Shown piece after piece: positions 49,360-61,749 of a stretch of 64,000 bases of DNA. Both the position numbers and the translations under genes were made by a program. This stretch comes from Epiperipatus broadwayi. Its lineage: Eukaryota; Onychophora; Udeonychophora; Euonychophora; Peripatidae. The notes under the pieces are model-generated. The model searched no databases. It was not told where the DNA came from and worked only from the letters and a program-made list of their open reading frames with translations. Each line of letters opens with the position of its first letter. Within the stretch, counting starts at the first letter, position 1. The DNA is taken from positions 64,001-128,000 of the forward strand of contig JAQFVV010006739.1 of the NCBI GenBank assembly GCA_028023455.1. The letters are read 5' to 3'.

Positions 49360-52300
49360 GCAAATTCCTAATGTTCACTTCATACGTTCTTGTTGCAGCT
49401 GTTATTACTATGTGATTATTCATATAGTATAAAACATGGATGGGCTGTTTAGCAACGTATTAACCAGTGTGGCGAGTTTATTGGCTTTTTACCTCTGAGT
49501 TTAAGATCAAGAAACACCATGGTCTTTCTTCTCAGTTGCCTGATAAGATAAGGCAGAATGAATGGTTGTGTAAATGGTACATATTTTTCCAATAGATATA
49601 TACAATCATGACAGACAAAAATAAATCATGGCCCTTATGCCCATGAGGGTATAAAATCACCAACCAATGCAGTGGTTGATTGCTGAAGGCAGAGGGTGCT
49701 AACAATTCTCTGATTGTGGACTCAGGCTGCCATTTGATGATGACTTTGTATTTAGTTATTTACAACTGCAAGATCACTTTCAAGTGAATGAAGATTGCAA
49801 GAATAAGAAGAACTGTCTTATATTAAATGGGACATTATTGGACTTTATGAAGTTAGAAAAAAAGTAGACATGTACTCTATTATAAAGGCATAAATATTGG
49901 AAATACAACTGGAATAGGATTCATTGTAAATAAAAAATGGAAGAACAATATTGCGGAGATTGATGGTGTATTGGGCAAAGTAGCAAGATTAATTATACAA
50001 CTTAATAGCAGATACCAAATGCAGATAATTCAGAATTAAGCCCCAACAAGTTCTCATAGTGATGAAGTAGTAGTAGATTTTTTATATGGATGTACAAAAG
50101 GCTTTTGATCAGAGTAAACTACATTTTAAAATTATGGGAGACTTTAATGCTAGAATTGGTAAACAAATGAAAGATGGTTATGCTGTAGGTATTTTTGGTT
50201 ATGGTAATAGAAATAAGAGAGGACATAGACTTGTGAAGTTTTCAGAAAAAGAAAAAAATTATATTATGAATTCTTTTTTTGAGAAAAATGTTAAAAGGAA
50301 ATGGACATGAAAGCATCCAAATGAAGATACAGCAGGATTAGATTATATTTTGACTAACAGAAAATACATATTTTAAGATTGTAATGTTCTTAATAAATTT
50401 AACACAGGAAGTGATCATCGATTACTAAGATGTAAGATACGTGTTAATGCAAAACTAGACAGACAAAAATTATTAAGAAAAACATTATTTAGTCAATATT
50501 CCTAATCTTCAGAAACATTCTAATGTAATTTAAATTAGAACTTACAAATCGGTTTCAAGTATTAGTAGATTTTGAACATAATTCAGATTTGAATGAAATT
50601 AGTAAGAAAATAACTAATACACTTTTAAAAAACTGCAACAAAGATAGCTGGTAGAAAAAAGTGGCAATTGACTAATAAAATTTTTACTGAGACTAGAGAG
50701 TTTATGAAGAAAAGATGGAATATGAAGATATACAAAAATGATGCATAAAAAAGGATTGAATATCTCAAATTTTGTAAATGGTGTGAAAGTATAATTGTGA
50801 ACTAGCAAGGAAAGCTGTAGAAGAGAATAAAAGTCTCAAGAATGTAAAACAACATTTTGGTATTGGTAGGAAATTTATATCTGCAATAAGAAAAAAAAAA
50901 AGGAATTATTACTAAAAAGAGAGCTGATATCATGAAATGGGTGGAAGACTTCTATCAAGAATTATATAGTAATAAAGAACAAGTACCTCCTATATCTATT
51001 ATATCTTCTGAATTGCCCAGAATTTTAAATGAAGAAGTGAGACATGCAATTAAATTTATGAAAAAGATAAAAGACTCCAGGTAATGATGGAATTGAAGCA
51101 GGTAAAGAAATAGAAAAAAAATTATCAAAGCTATATAGCAAATGTCTAAATGATGAAGATGTACCAGATGATTGGAAGAATGCAGTATTAATATTAATAT
51201 TTAAAAAAGTGATAAAGATATTGGAAATTACAGATCTATCAGCCTTTTATCAGTTTTATACAAAATTTTTACCAAAATAATTACAACTTGTCTACAGAGA
51301 ACATTGGATTTCTACCAACCAAGAGAACAAGCTGTTTTTTGTTTCATGTGTCAAATGCATTGACCGGAAAGTGAACCCAGACCAGCTGCTTGGAAGGCAT
51401 CTATGCTAACCATTAGACCACCAACACTTGATGAGAACAAGCTGAATTTAAAAGTGGTTTTAGTACAGTAGATAATATCCAGGTATTGAGAGAAGTTATA
51501 GAAAGGACAAATGAATATGAGTTGACATTATGCTTTGGATTTGTAGATTATGAAAAGGTACTTGATTCTAAAAACATTTCTTCAGTGATTAATGCATTGG
51601 ATCATCAAGGTATAGATTCAGGATATTGTCATATTTTAAAGAATATTAATAAAAATGCAACAGAAACAATTAGATTACATAATGATACTAGGAAAGTCAA
51701 CATTGAGAAGGGTGTAAGACAGGGTAACTCCATATCTCCAAAACGTTTTACATCAGGGTTGCAAGAAGTATTTTGTGAGTTAAAATGGGAAGCTAAAGGA
51801 GTGAAAGTAAATGGAGATTATTCAAGTCATTTAGATTTTGCAGTTGATGTAGTTGTTTTTGTAAATAATTCTTTAGAAGTGCAGGAAAGGTTGCAGGAGT
51901 TATCAGATGAAAGTAGGACTAAAGATAAATGTTAAAAAGACTAAAGTAATGTTTAATGGATTTTCTCAAAATATGAAAATAAAGATTGATTATGATAAGT
52001 TAGAAGAAGTTAACAGCTACAAATACCTTGGTCAGATTATTAACTCAGATGGAAACATAATGGATGAAATTAATCATAGAATTAAACTTGATTGGAGTGC
52101 TTTTGGTAGAAATAACTTGATACTAAAAGAAAATATTCCTATGTGTTTGAAAAGAAAGGTTTTTAATAAATGTGTTTTACCAGTTTTTACTTATGGATCT
52201 GAAACTTGGACAATTAATAGAAGAGCAATACAGAGATTTCAGACCACTCAAAAAGTATGGAGAGATGCATGTTGGGAGTAACAAGAAGAGATCAAACATG

Positions 52301-52605
52301 CAATATATGGCTAAAAGAACAAACATGTATTACTGACCTCATTGAAAAAGTTAAAAGACTGAAGTGGAGTTGAGCTCAATATATTTCTAGAAGAGATGAT
52401 AATAGATGGACAATTTAAATCTTAAATGGGATTCCAAGATATTGTAAAAGACTCAGAAAAAGACCACATGTGAGATGGATGGATGAAATAAGAAAGTTTT
52501 CAGGGGTGATGGAGAAGAGAAGCTAAAGATCAGAGAAGATGGATTGAACTTGGAAAGACCTTCATCCTGCAGTGGTTTGATAATGGTTGATGATGATTTA
52601 AAAAT
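49360..52605 (+). mobile_element. RTE-clade LINE, best-preserved copy (inactive)
   Basis: The coding region runs from about 49795 to 52600. The endonuclease part includes GDFNARIG (about 50140-50165), NKRGHRLVKF and a WTW...DTAGLDYIL stretch. The RT includes REQAEF split by a SINE, FVDYEKVLDS (motif A), KGVRQGNSISP (motif B), and DFAVDVVVF where the family has FADD (motif C), so the catalytic pair is damaged. Then come KINVKKTKVMFNG, SYKYLGQIIN and VFTYGSETWT. The end carries RWMDEIRK and DLHPAV-like codons, and a TGATAATGGTTGATGATGA tail, typical of RTE 3' ends. The overlapping frames 51486-51935 and 51907-52281 are joined by a frameshift. Positions 49360-49790 are likely 5' sequence with an uncertain start. 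Confidence 0.85.
51323..51444 (-). mobile_element. tRNA-Gly(TCC)-headed SINE inside the RTE element, 12-bp TSD
   Basis: The body 51335-51432 is flanked by exact 12-bp repeats GAGAACAAGCTG (51323-51334 and 51433-51444). On the minus strand it starts GTGTTGGTGGTCTAATGGTT, has the anticodon arm GATGCCTTCCAAGCAGC (loop reading TCC) and a B box GGGTTCACTTTC. It ends GGTCAATGC, then TTTGACACATGA and an A-rich tail. The head closely resembles animal tRNA-Gly(TCC). The tail is that of the S1 SINEs, so S1 has at least two head versions. Confidence 0.9.
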
Positions 52606-52798
52606 TAAAAATGAATATTTCAAAATAGTTTTTAAATCCAATAGTTCTAGATATTTACAATGTTATATAAGCTATTAGTAAGATTCTTTAATATCATATA
52701 ATGAACTACTTAATAATAATAAAAGAAAATATCAAAGAATATTATAAATGCCAAATATTACTAAGCAATAAGTTACTTTCTAAACATGATTTAAAAAT

Positions 52799-53175
52799 AT
52801 AATAAAATCTACTTTATTTCATCAGCAATCCATATATCATTATTTCAGAAAAATTAAATGGATTTGTTATTATTTTAAACCAAGACACATGATTTTTTGA
52901 GAAAAGAATACATTTATGTGTGTGTAAAAGATTTTATTCCTGATGACTAATGTTAATTTATGCTTACTTCTACATGAATTGAATTATAATAAAATCTACT
53001 TTACCTCATCAAAAATCTATATATTGTTACTCAAAAGTAAATTAAATGGATTTATTATTAATTTAGAATAAAATAATGTGATTGTTTTAGGAAAAGTGTA
53101 TACATATGCATATATATGTATGTGGGTGCAAGATTTTTATTTCTTGTGTTAACCATGTTATTTTATGTTTACTTG
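52799..53175. repeat. Diverged tandem duplication, ~187-bp period
   Basis: Two units starting at about 52800 and 52987 share AATAAAATCTACTTTA, then TCATCAnnAATC, AAATTAAATGGATTTnTTATTA and AAGATTTTTAT-type blocks in the same order. The second unit has extra TATG/TACA alternation. It lies just past the RTE 3' end and may be an element or a local duplication. Confidence 0.6.
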
Positions 53176-53179
53176 TAAC

Positions 53180-53520
53180 CTTATATATTTATTAATGTTC
53201 TACATTTTAATATGAACATATACTGTATTACAATTTTTTGTTGCTATATATATTTTTTTATTGTGTATAATAAAGGTATATTTAAAATAAAAAGATTTAA
53301 CCATGAACACTAAATATTTTAATGATATAAAATGTCTTCATTTTAAAATGTAGCTTCAAATTTGAAATGCTAGAGCAAACTGTGTTAAATTATTTACTAT
53401 GTTCTAATGGGGATGCCATCTCTTTCAGCTTTTCTTTATTCTTTTGTGGGTACCTATAATGTTATTTTGTCAGTTTTGCATTCATTTGGTATCTGAAACT
53501 AAAACTATTGTTAGTTTTAA
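53180..53520. other. AT-rich spacer
   Basis: Nothing recognised. Confidence 0.5.
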
Positions 53521-53526
53521 AAAAAT

Positions 53527-53558
53527 CTGAAGATGTCAGTATCATACAGACATCAAAC
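53527..53558 (+). other. CTGAAGATG hairpin motif
   Basis: CTGAA runs into a 6-bp hairpin, GATGTC/GACATC (53532-53537 with 53549-53554), followed by AAAC. It is similar in plan to the motifs at 11634-11671 and 25835-25879. No outer helix is convincing, so it could be chance. Confidence 0.3.
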
Positions 53559-53569
53559 TTTACCACTGA

Positions 53570-56070
53570 TTGATAGTATCATAAAATACTGACAATACTA
53601 CAGCTTGGTAGAACTAGCAATTTCCTTATATTACTTCAAAAAGAAAAACTTTTGTTCCAATTTATTTACAAATATATGATTATTTACGCAATATATTTGT
53701 AAAATATTTATTTTAAACCAAAAATATTCATGACTACAAGTACATTTTATTTGAAAGGTTTGTTTTTAAGAAGATAAGTTATATGAAAGTGTAACTGGTA
53801 AAATGGAAGTTGTGATTGATTAGCTGAAAAGGAAATGCTGTCTTAAATGTCGGTGTTGACATTTTTTGTCATATTTTAATAAAAAGTGTAATTTTAAATT
53901 TTAAAACAAAATTTCATAGCTTTACAATATCTGAACTATAATTCATTCCAATTTTAAAAATGAAGTTCAAGTAAGAAATAATTTGTTCAACATTTTTTTT
54001 AATTAGCAAAAAAAAATCAATCAACAGTTATTATTTTTATAATGTATTTAATTGTAATATTTTTTTGTATATTTTCTGTTAAAATATATTTTAGAATATT
54101 TTTCATTTGTAAACTTATATTTGTAATAAATAATGCAAAGATTATAGAATAATGGTTTAATTGTAAAAATAATATATTGTAAATATAACTGAAATTGCTT
54201 TTAGGGGGATGGTGTTTGTCAATAGCTGGTAGTAAATGAGCATAGAATTTAGCATATATAAAATATTATTTATCAGAGATAAAAATATTAGTCTACATTA
54301 AAAAAATATCATTATAAGTCATGTATTTCATTAATTACAGTCTTTTTATCATGCTGAATTAAGGAATATTAAGTGTGTCAAAAAATTCCATTGTTTTTAT
54401 GAGAGATCTCAGTATGGAATAAAAGCAGTAGCTAAAATGGACTATAACAAAACAGACTAGTTTCATATTGTCTAAGAAAATAAGGCTACACATTAACAAT
54501 TAATTTTCACAAAGTTTAATGTTATTGATATGTGAGAAATTTTTTGATATCAATCAAATCACAAATTTATGTTATTAAAAATAAATTCCGATTAAAACAA
54601 TTTATTTTTAAAATAAATCTACAAAAAAATAAAGACCAATATTAAAGTAAAAAAAAATTCACAGTCCTTTAGCAAATTGGCATCTAGTGGTTGGCAGTAA
54701 ATAAGAAAAAGGGATGTAATTTTTCATTGCAAATCAAAATACAAACTGAAACAAATATTAGACTTTTTAAATGATTTAATCATGTTTCATAATTTTTTTG
54801 AACTTTAGACAAATTATTTAAATCATTAGAATCAACAATTATTGAGAAGTAAATGCAGATTTTAATTTTCATATTTAAGTTTATCATTTCTGATTTTAAT
54901 TGTCCAACCTTTATTATTATTTACTGATATATTTTTTCATTTTACAATTACAATACTTTTAATATATATATATTATAAAAATATGTACAATATGAAGCAA
55001 AAAGCAGATTAAAATTATCATACTAATATATAATACCTTTTATAAGATCATTTTAAATAAAGTTTGAATAACAGTAACAACTTTATTAGACTGTAGTATA
55101 TGTTATTAAGGCAATAAAAAAGGTGCATAAATTGCTGCAAATATGGTTAAATATTGTCATGGCTACCACTCATATGACTTTATGTATTAATTTTCAGAAG
55201 CAATTTAATAATTGATTCCATAAAAGAGAAAAAAGCATAAGTAGTTGCCAATATTTTTGAAGTACCATTATATCAGAGTGCAAACAATGATATAACTTCT
55301 TAATATTTTACCAATTGGATTTAATTATCATGAGACAAAGACATAACAATATGAAAAAATGTTACCAGAACACAGCATTTTGCTTGAATTTGTCATGTTT
55401 ATTTTTAAAAAAAGTTGAAAAAAATTTACAAAATATTATTATAAAATATATTAAAAAGATGTAATTATTTAAATAGAAACAATGCTTTTCTTGCATTCAT
55501 GGACCACACACTTTATCATCACCATACCACCATTTTATTCATTCAATTTATAAAAAGAATATTTAATGAAAATATTAAACTAAATAAAGATAAATGTGAA
55601 TTTAGGATTATTAAAAGAAATATAAACAACATTTATAGCCAAAAATAGAAAAAACTAGAAAATATCTACTGGGAGAGAATTATGGCTACATATTAAGAAA
55701 ACAAAAATTATAATAACAGGGGAATGGTTTTAAAACATATGATATTAGTATAAAAATTATTCATAGATTTGGTCTTTTTAAATTCTCAGTGTACTTCTTG
55801 TAAAGTATAAATAACAAACATTTATGGCAAAACAAATATGTGATCATTACAATTTGATTTACAATTCTCAAATTTTCTGTACTCATAATTTTGTTATCAG
55901 TAAGATAAAAATACATTACTGATTATAATTAATCATTTATTAAATCAAAGATTACTTCTACAACAGATGCAACTTAAACCTCAGTTAAAGGTTAATATAT
56001 ATATGGCTTTTTATATATGTATAAACACATGGAATTTCTCAACTTCATCTCTCCTTTTCTATGTATAATA
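53570..56070. other. AT-rich spacer
   Basis: No gene or element recognised. Confidence 0.55.
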
Positions 56071-56077
56071 TTATCAT

Positions 56078-56660
56078 ATTTATCTGAAATGGATAATGTC
56101 AAAGTTGTGAGTAAAAAAAAATTGTCACTTGTTGATTTGATATTGATAAATAATAAATAAATGACAAAGACATATATAAGATGTAGGACATTGGTGAACT
56201 AATGAATATTGGTTCAGCATGAAATATACATCTTGTGAGTCATAGGTCCTTTTTAAATATTTTTATTCTTATATTTTAAAAGCATGGGGTATATTAAAAG
56301 ATATTACACATGCAAAAGAGATGAAATTGAATTATTCCATGTGTTATAAAATCAGATATATTAATCTTTAACTGAAGTTTAAAGTTATATCTGGGTTAAA
56401 GATTATCTCTACTTTAACAAATGATTAACAATATTCATTAGTATATTTATCTGAAGTGGTTGTTGACAAAGTTGAGAGTGCAGACAATTTGACATTTGCA
56501 AGTGAAATTATAATTATTTTAACATATTAATAAATACTAAACAAATGAGAAAGAAATATGTAAAAGGTAAAGATCTGGGCCAAGTAATAAGTACAGGTTA
56601 TTATTAAATGCACATCTTAAAGATCATTTGTCTTTTTTAATGTCTTTATTCATATATTTC
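56078..56660. repeat. Diverged direct duplication, ~366-bp offset
   Basis: The segments at about 56078-56280 and 56444-56660 share ATTTATCTGAAnTGG, GACAAAGTTGnGAGTnnA-like blocks, AATGAnAAAGAnATAT, TACATCTT/GCACATCTT and CATAnGTC/CATTTGTC followed by TTTTTTAA, in order. The spacer between them is AT-rich. Identity is moderate, so this is an old duplication or two copies of an unknown repeat. Confidence 0.55.
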
Positions 56661-57221
56661 AATACTATGCAATAAAGGATATCTTAATGTATCAATATTT
56701 TTGATAAATATATGTATATATTCTTAAGCTTATAATTTCAGTATTTACATAATGGTACTAAAAAAAAGTATGTTGAAAATACAGTTATGAATTTAAAAGA
56801 AAGAAATGGATAGGTAGAAGTGATGGAATTATTACCATGATTTAAAAATAGGATAAATTTAAATAAGTTTTGAGCAGTTAGTTTGAACTAAAATTTTACC
56901 AAAAAACAGTCAGGCTAATTTTTTAAATATATGGAAAGTTTGAATTTAGGAAAAAAAAATTAATTATGCATTTTTAAATTCATTTCTCAAATGGTTTAGA
57001 TTATGTAGCCATTGTGCTTATTTTAAAAATATTGCAGGAAGTTTAATTGTTTATTAAAAAATTTAAATGGAGAGACCATTATAAAAATTTGAAGATAAAT
57101 TATTATATATGTCAATGCATCATTAGATTATAAAAAATGATTCAAACACACTTAGGATAACAAAAAACACTTATTTATAATTGTTAGTAGAGAAGAAGAT
57201 ATAAATTAATATTAAAGTTTA

Positions 57222-57263
57222 TCGGCTTAACGTTTTCGAGGATCCATGCCTCATATTCATAGT
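57222..57263 (-). other. GAGG-hairpin GAAAACGTT motif
   Basis: On the minus strand: CTATGAATATGAGG, loop, CCTC (4-bp stem, 57238-57241 with 57249-57252), then GAAAACGTTAAG. It recurs at 60594-60631. GAAA followed by a short palindrome (AACGTT) recalls the GAAA/stem III part of a hammerhead, but CTGATGA is not intact. Confidence 0.35.
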
Positions 57264-57424
57264 CTTCATAAAATATATAGTAAAATATATGCAAATATTC
57301 AAATAAGCTCAGTGTTATATAGTTGTAGAGTATATATATATTATAAAATATAGAATTTTATTCAGAAATTTGGTTACAATATATGATAATAGTTAAACAT
57401 AGAATATATTACATGATAATCAGG

Positions 57425-58125
57425 GGGATGAAAGCTCAATATTGATATCTTGTTTGACACCAGCTAAAAGGATTAATATGAAGCATATCAGTGAGGAACA
57501 AGTCCAGAATAGTATCTTAATGATATAGATGACCACACTTGCATGTCTCATATAGTTCAGTGATAGGTCTAATCCTTCGTCCATGCTCTGCATGACCAAG
57601 TCAACCTTTCATATTGGAGGTTAGTTCCATAACAACTCAGGATCTGGGCAACAATCATGCAGAGCAAGGTGAGTTATCACAAAGGGATGCAGGCTATTCA
57701 GCCTCAAGTCACTCTCCAGGGAAGAAGATTTCTATTCAGGAGTGAAAGGGATCAGCTTTTGGAGGCCAGATCAATAACCTCCATGTAGAGTCATAGATGT
57801 AAGAGGGGGGCAAATTCTGGTCCCTTTTCCGATTTTTTTCCATTTTGTTAATATAGAGCTCGAGCGGACATTCTAGTGCATGATTACATGTGAGCCAGCA
57901 CCGTGTGTACCATAGTGAGAACAGTACAAATATTGTTAATCGTATCTTCGGGATGGATCCACATAGTATATTGTCAATGAGAGTCGATAGTGCAAGTGTA
58001 TTGTTATTTAACATGGAGGCTATAAGGGCTCTGAGGAGTGAAGGGAAACACAGTGGTAGAGGAGGTGAAGACAAGTTTCATCCTCTCTGAGGCATAGTAT
58101 ATTTATAACCCAAAATTAGAACTGT
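57425..58125 (-). mobile_element. LINE D 3' end: RT zinc-binding region plus 3' UTR
   Basis: On the minus strand a frame near 58110-58040 reads CLREDETCLHLLYHC, a retrotransposon zinc-binding motif remnant. A frameshift then leads into the open 112-codon frame ending at 57736, with IRLTIFVLFSLWYTRCW and a Trp-rich end (STWRLLIWPP). The domain order equals LINE C (zinc motif, then W/F-rich W-x-x-RC segment), so it is a relative. The region 57425-57735 is its GC-richer 3' UTR. No RT or endonuclease remains. The plus-strand frame 57890-58090 is an antisense shadow. Confidence 0.7.
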
Positions 58126-58129
58126 CCAA

Positions 58130-60585
58130 GCTATAGTATTTCTTTTAATTCTCTTTGGACATAGAAAAGAATAATTGATGCCATTGAAATATTGCTGAAA
58201 ACCTTTGATAATGGACTGGTTAGCAAAAAAAGTAAACATAGATTATTCAGTGAGATTAATATAAACATTCACTTAATGCTCAATGCCCATGTTGAAGTTG
58301 GTTTATATTAAATATGGGAGGACATAATTCAGTAAATTATTGAAAAAATTAAATGATCTTTAATCATTCACTGTCAGACAAAGGTTTTTAAATAATCTTC
58401 ACGGAAAAGGAGTGAAAAAATGGCATAATTCTCTAGATTTGCAGATTGTCAAGATAGTGTTTAACAGTGTTTCATTCTTGTTTCATCTTCTAGATAAGAA
58501 AAAGTTAAGTACCCATTTATAGTCCAATATTAAATGATTATTAGATTAGATCATATTAGCTGCCTAAAAGAAAAATCCTAAGCATGAATAAGGTTTATAT
58601 TTTATAATAAAGGAATAATCAGTAATGAGTGAATTAATTCAATTACCACAATAATAAATATGTGATTAAGAAATGTAAAATTTCAAAAAAATGAAGGATT
58701 ATTTTTCAAAAATGTTATTTATTGATGTCAACATAATAGTACTTAATAGTAGTAATAATAATGTTCTGAAGTCATATTGAATGTTCACAAGAATACTTGT
58801 AAATTATTCTGCTTACCAAGCTTGGCAGTCATTTTATTTTTAAATATAGTTTCAGGGAACTACAATTTGTTTTTGTTTTTCAATTTGTTTTTTACCAAAT
58901 ATTTGCTAGTTGTTAAGCAGTCAGATTTAATATTTACATTTTTTTAAATTTTTGTTCTTTTAAAAAGAAAATTTTCTGCAAAAATTAATTATAATATTTA
59001 CATCTTACTATTAATATTTTGTATTAAGTAAAGTTATTAATATTAAAATGAAAAAATCATATGAAACATCTTTATATGCATTATTTTTCAAGAAGGGTAA
59101 GTTAGGATTATTCATGTCAGTGGCCTAAAATCCCCAATGGCTTTCAAAATTGCTACAAATAAATCTTATTTATATAGATAATGCCACATAAATTCAGCTA
59201 AATAGGAATCCAGGTATTGTCATGCAATTCCCCGATATTTTTTGTTTTACCATTTGGCCAGATTCCATGCCAGTAGCTGAATCGAACAAAGTTATAGTGG
59301 TGATTTACTTGGAAATGTTCAAATCCCACATGTTGTAAGATGTCATATATTTTTTTCATTTTTATATTAGAACATTACTTAATACAAAAAATAATAAAAT
59401 GTAAATGTTATAATTAATTTTTGCAGGACTTTTTTTTTATATAAAAAAACAATAATAAAACAAATGTAAATATTAAATATGACCATTTAACAATTAATAC
59501 ATATTCGGTAAAATAAAATTGGGAAAAAAAAGTATGCCCCTGAAAGTATACATTTAAAATTAATGGCTGCTAAAATTGATAGATTGGATAATGCACAAGT
59601 GTCTTCATAAGTTATTTGTGTAAAAGAAAACATAAAAAAATCATGAATCACAATCATTGACAGAATAAATAAAACGGATACAATATTTTGTAAAGTAGAA
59701 ATGTTTTGGCATCATTTGTTTTATTTTGTTGTTGTTTTTTTGTCTGTCATTAAAGTGATCAAAATTCTTCAGAGAAAAAGAAATATTTATATTATTAATA
59801 TTAACAATATAAAATGAAATAAGTGCATATTGTAATCCCATTGAATTGAATAATGATGATTTGATACTCAGGGAAAAAACAAAATGTTTGGCTAATCTAT
59901 GATGGCTATGGTAAGTTTCCACAACAAAAAACAATTGAGTTGTCATTGTTGGGCTGATGAATATATTAAATTAATAGAACCCACTGCAATATAAAATGAT
60001 GTATGAATGAATATGATAATTTTATAAGCACTTAATCCATCACTAAAAATACAAAATGAGAATAAATTGTTAATTCATATAATTTCTGAATTTGTCACCA
60101 TGCAAATCAATATATTGAAATATAGTATTAGCCTGTGTAATCTAGAATGATTAATTGGTTTGCAATAAAATAGTGATAAAATATTGTTTAATTAACAAAA
60201 TTTAACTAAAAATAAGTTTTAAAAAAGTTATACTGATACAAAAGGTAAACTGTTCATTAATTTAAAACATGCTTTTTTTGTGTGTGCTATGAAGAAATAC
60301 CACACCAAAAATGCATAATTTGATGACCAAGTTTAATAACATTAGAAAACATTTCAATCATGAGATCAGTGTTTGACAATTGACTTAAACAATTTGTAAC
60401 AATGCATCAATTATAATTTCTGTCACAATCTTTGATATGTCATAAGAAATATCTACACACGTACATATTACTTTCTCAAATTTCTGTCTTATTAAAAAAA
60501 CAATAAATTTTTTTTTTTTTTTTAAAAATATAAAATTAAAAGAGTGTGAAATGCTTGAAAGAGAAGCTATAGAGAGTGCAAAAAA
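58130..60585. other. AT-rich spacer
   Basis: No gene recognised. A weak tRNA-like patch with GTTCAAATCCC lies near 59280-59335. The minus frame 59641-59946 has no domain. Confidence 0.5.
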
Positions 60586-60593
60586 TATTAAAT

Positions 60594-60631
60594 GCTAAGC
60601 GCTTTCGAGGTCGTTTGCCTCACATTCATAG
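60594..60631 (-). other. GAGG-hairpin GAAAGCGCTT motif (second copy)
   Basis: On the minus strand: CTATGAATGTGAGG, loop, CCTC (60607-60610 with 60618-60621), then GAAAGCGCTTAGC. It shares its layout with 57222-57263. The palindrome differs (AAGCGCTT against AACGTT) while remaining self-complementary, which suggests selection on or origin from a structure. Confidence 0.4.
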
Positions 60632-60639
60632 CAATAATG

Positions 60640-61080
60640 CAAAATGCAGAACAGAGAAAAATGTAATTTTTAATTTAAAAACAATATTTATGTTACAGTT
60701 CAAATCCAAATATAATGCATTTTTGATGCCTAATACTAAAAATATTGCACCAGATATAGTAAGAATAGCACTGTGCAATACTGGGATAACAAAAACAGAC
60801 TAATATTATAATGTAATGAATTTACTATGAGCTATCTAAGCAATAGCAATCTATGATCCAATTAAATATAATTTTAAAAAAAAATTATTTAACAAAGAAT
60901 TAATCAATTTACATACTAGCATCTTTTGACTTTTATGCATACATAATTAATCTGTATTTCTTTGATTTTTAAAAGAAATTGTTGAAAGATGACACCAAAT
61001 ACTATTATCCTTTTACATTCATTCTGTCAAAAGTTCTAATTGCATGTAAGAAAAACTTTTATACACAATTTCTCAATTAC
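60640..61080. other. Spacer with a short unassigned plus-strand frame
   Basis: A plus frame (60576-60803) overlaps the motif to its left and has no domain I recognise. The rest is AT-rich. Confidence 0.4.
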
Positions 61081-61084
61081 CAGT

Positions 61085-61745
61085 CTCAATGTTGCTTTGA
61101 AAAGTGGTCCTACTCATTTTTATAAAGTCATAAACATTAAAAATTCAAATGAAATAGGAATCATTTAAAATAAAAACTTAAAAAATAACATTTAGGAGAA
61201 TATTACTATATCAAGTGATAAACTAAATGGAAGATATCAAATGCAAAGAATATATGTTTATACAATAACAAGTTCATTTTTTTGATAAAGAAATACAGGG
61301 CTTATAAAAATGTACCAAATGCCTTTGAGTAAACAGTTTTAAAAAAATTATAATGAGAGATTTTATTGCCAAAATTAGAAAACATCTGAAAGGTAAAAGT
61401 ACAATGGATAGATTTGGATATCGAGATAAAATTAAAATGGGGGGTGAACTTGCAAGATTTATGGAAGAAAAAAAAAGACTTTATGAATTTCTTTTTGGGG
61501 GGAAAATCCAAAAAGTAATTGTAAATTGAATAATTTAATTAAAATCACAACAAAGTTGGGTTATATATTGGCTAACAAAAATATATATTTCCAAGAAAAC
61601 AATATGTTAATAGATTCAACATACAAAATAATCTCAAATTAGTGACATGTAAAATACTTAACTAATATAAATCTAAAGATAGATACCAAGCTATTAAGTA
61701 ATAGGTAATATTCCTAATGTTCAAAAAATATTTTACTGAATTTCT
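61085..61745 (+). mobile_element. RTE relic 3 (endonuclease region only)
   Basis: It aligns to the endonuclease part of the RTE copy: 61130-61190 to 49885-49945 (GGAATCATTTAAAATAAAAA against GGATTCATTGTAAATAAAAA), 61355-61500 to 50135-50285 (ATAATGAGAGATTTTATTGC against the GDFNARIG codons, then a GRARFMEEKKRLYEF-like stretch), and 61600-61745 to 50385-50535. It carries many stops. The minus frame 61302-61511 is its antisense shadow. The RT part is absent. Confidence 0.7.
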
Positions 61746-61749
61746 GTTA

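Noticed and set aside
50614-50808. 64-codon minus-strand frame
   Set aside because: Antisense to the RTE element.
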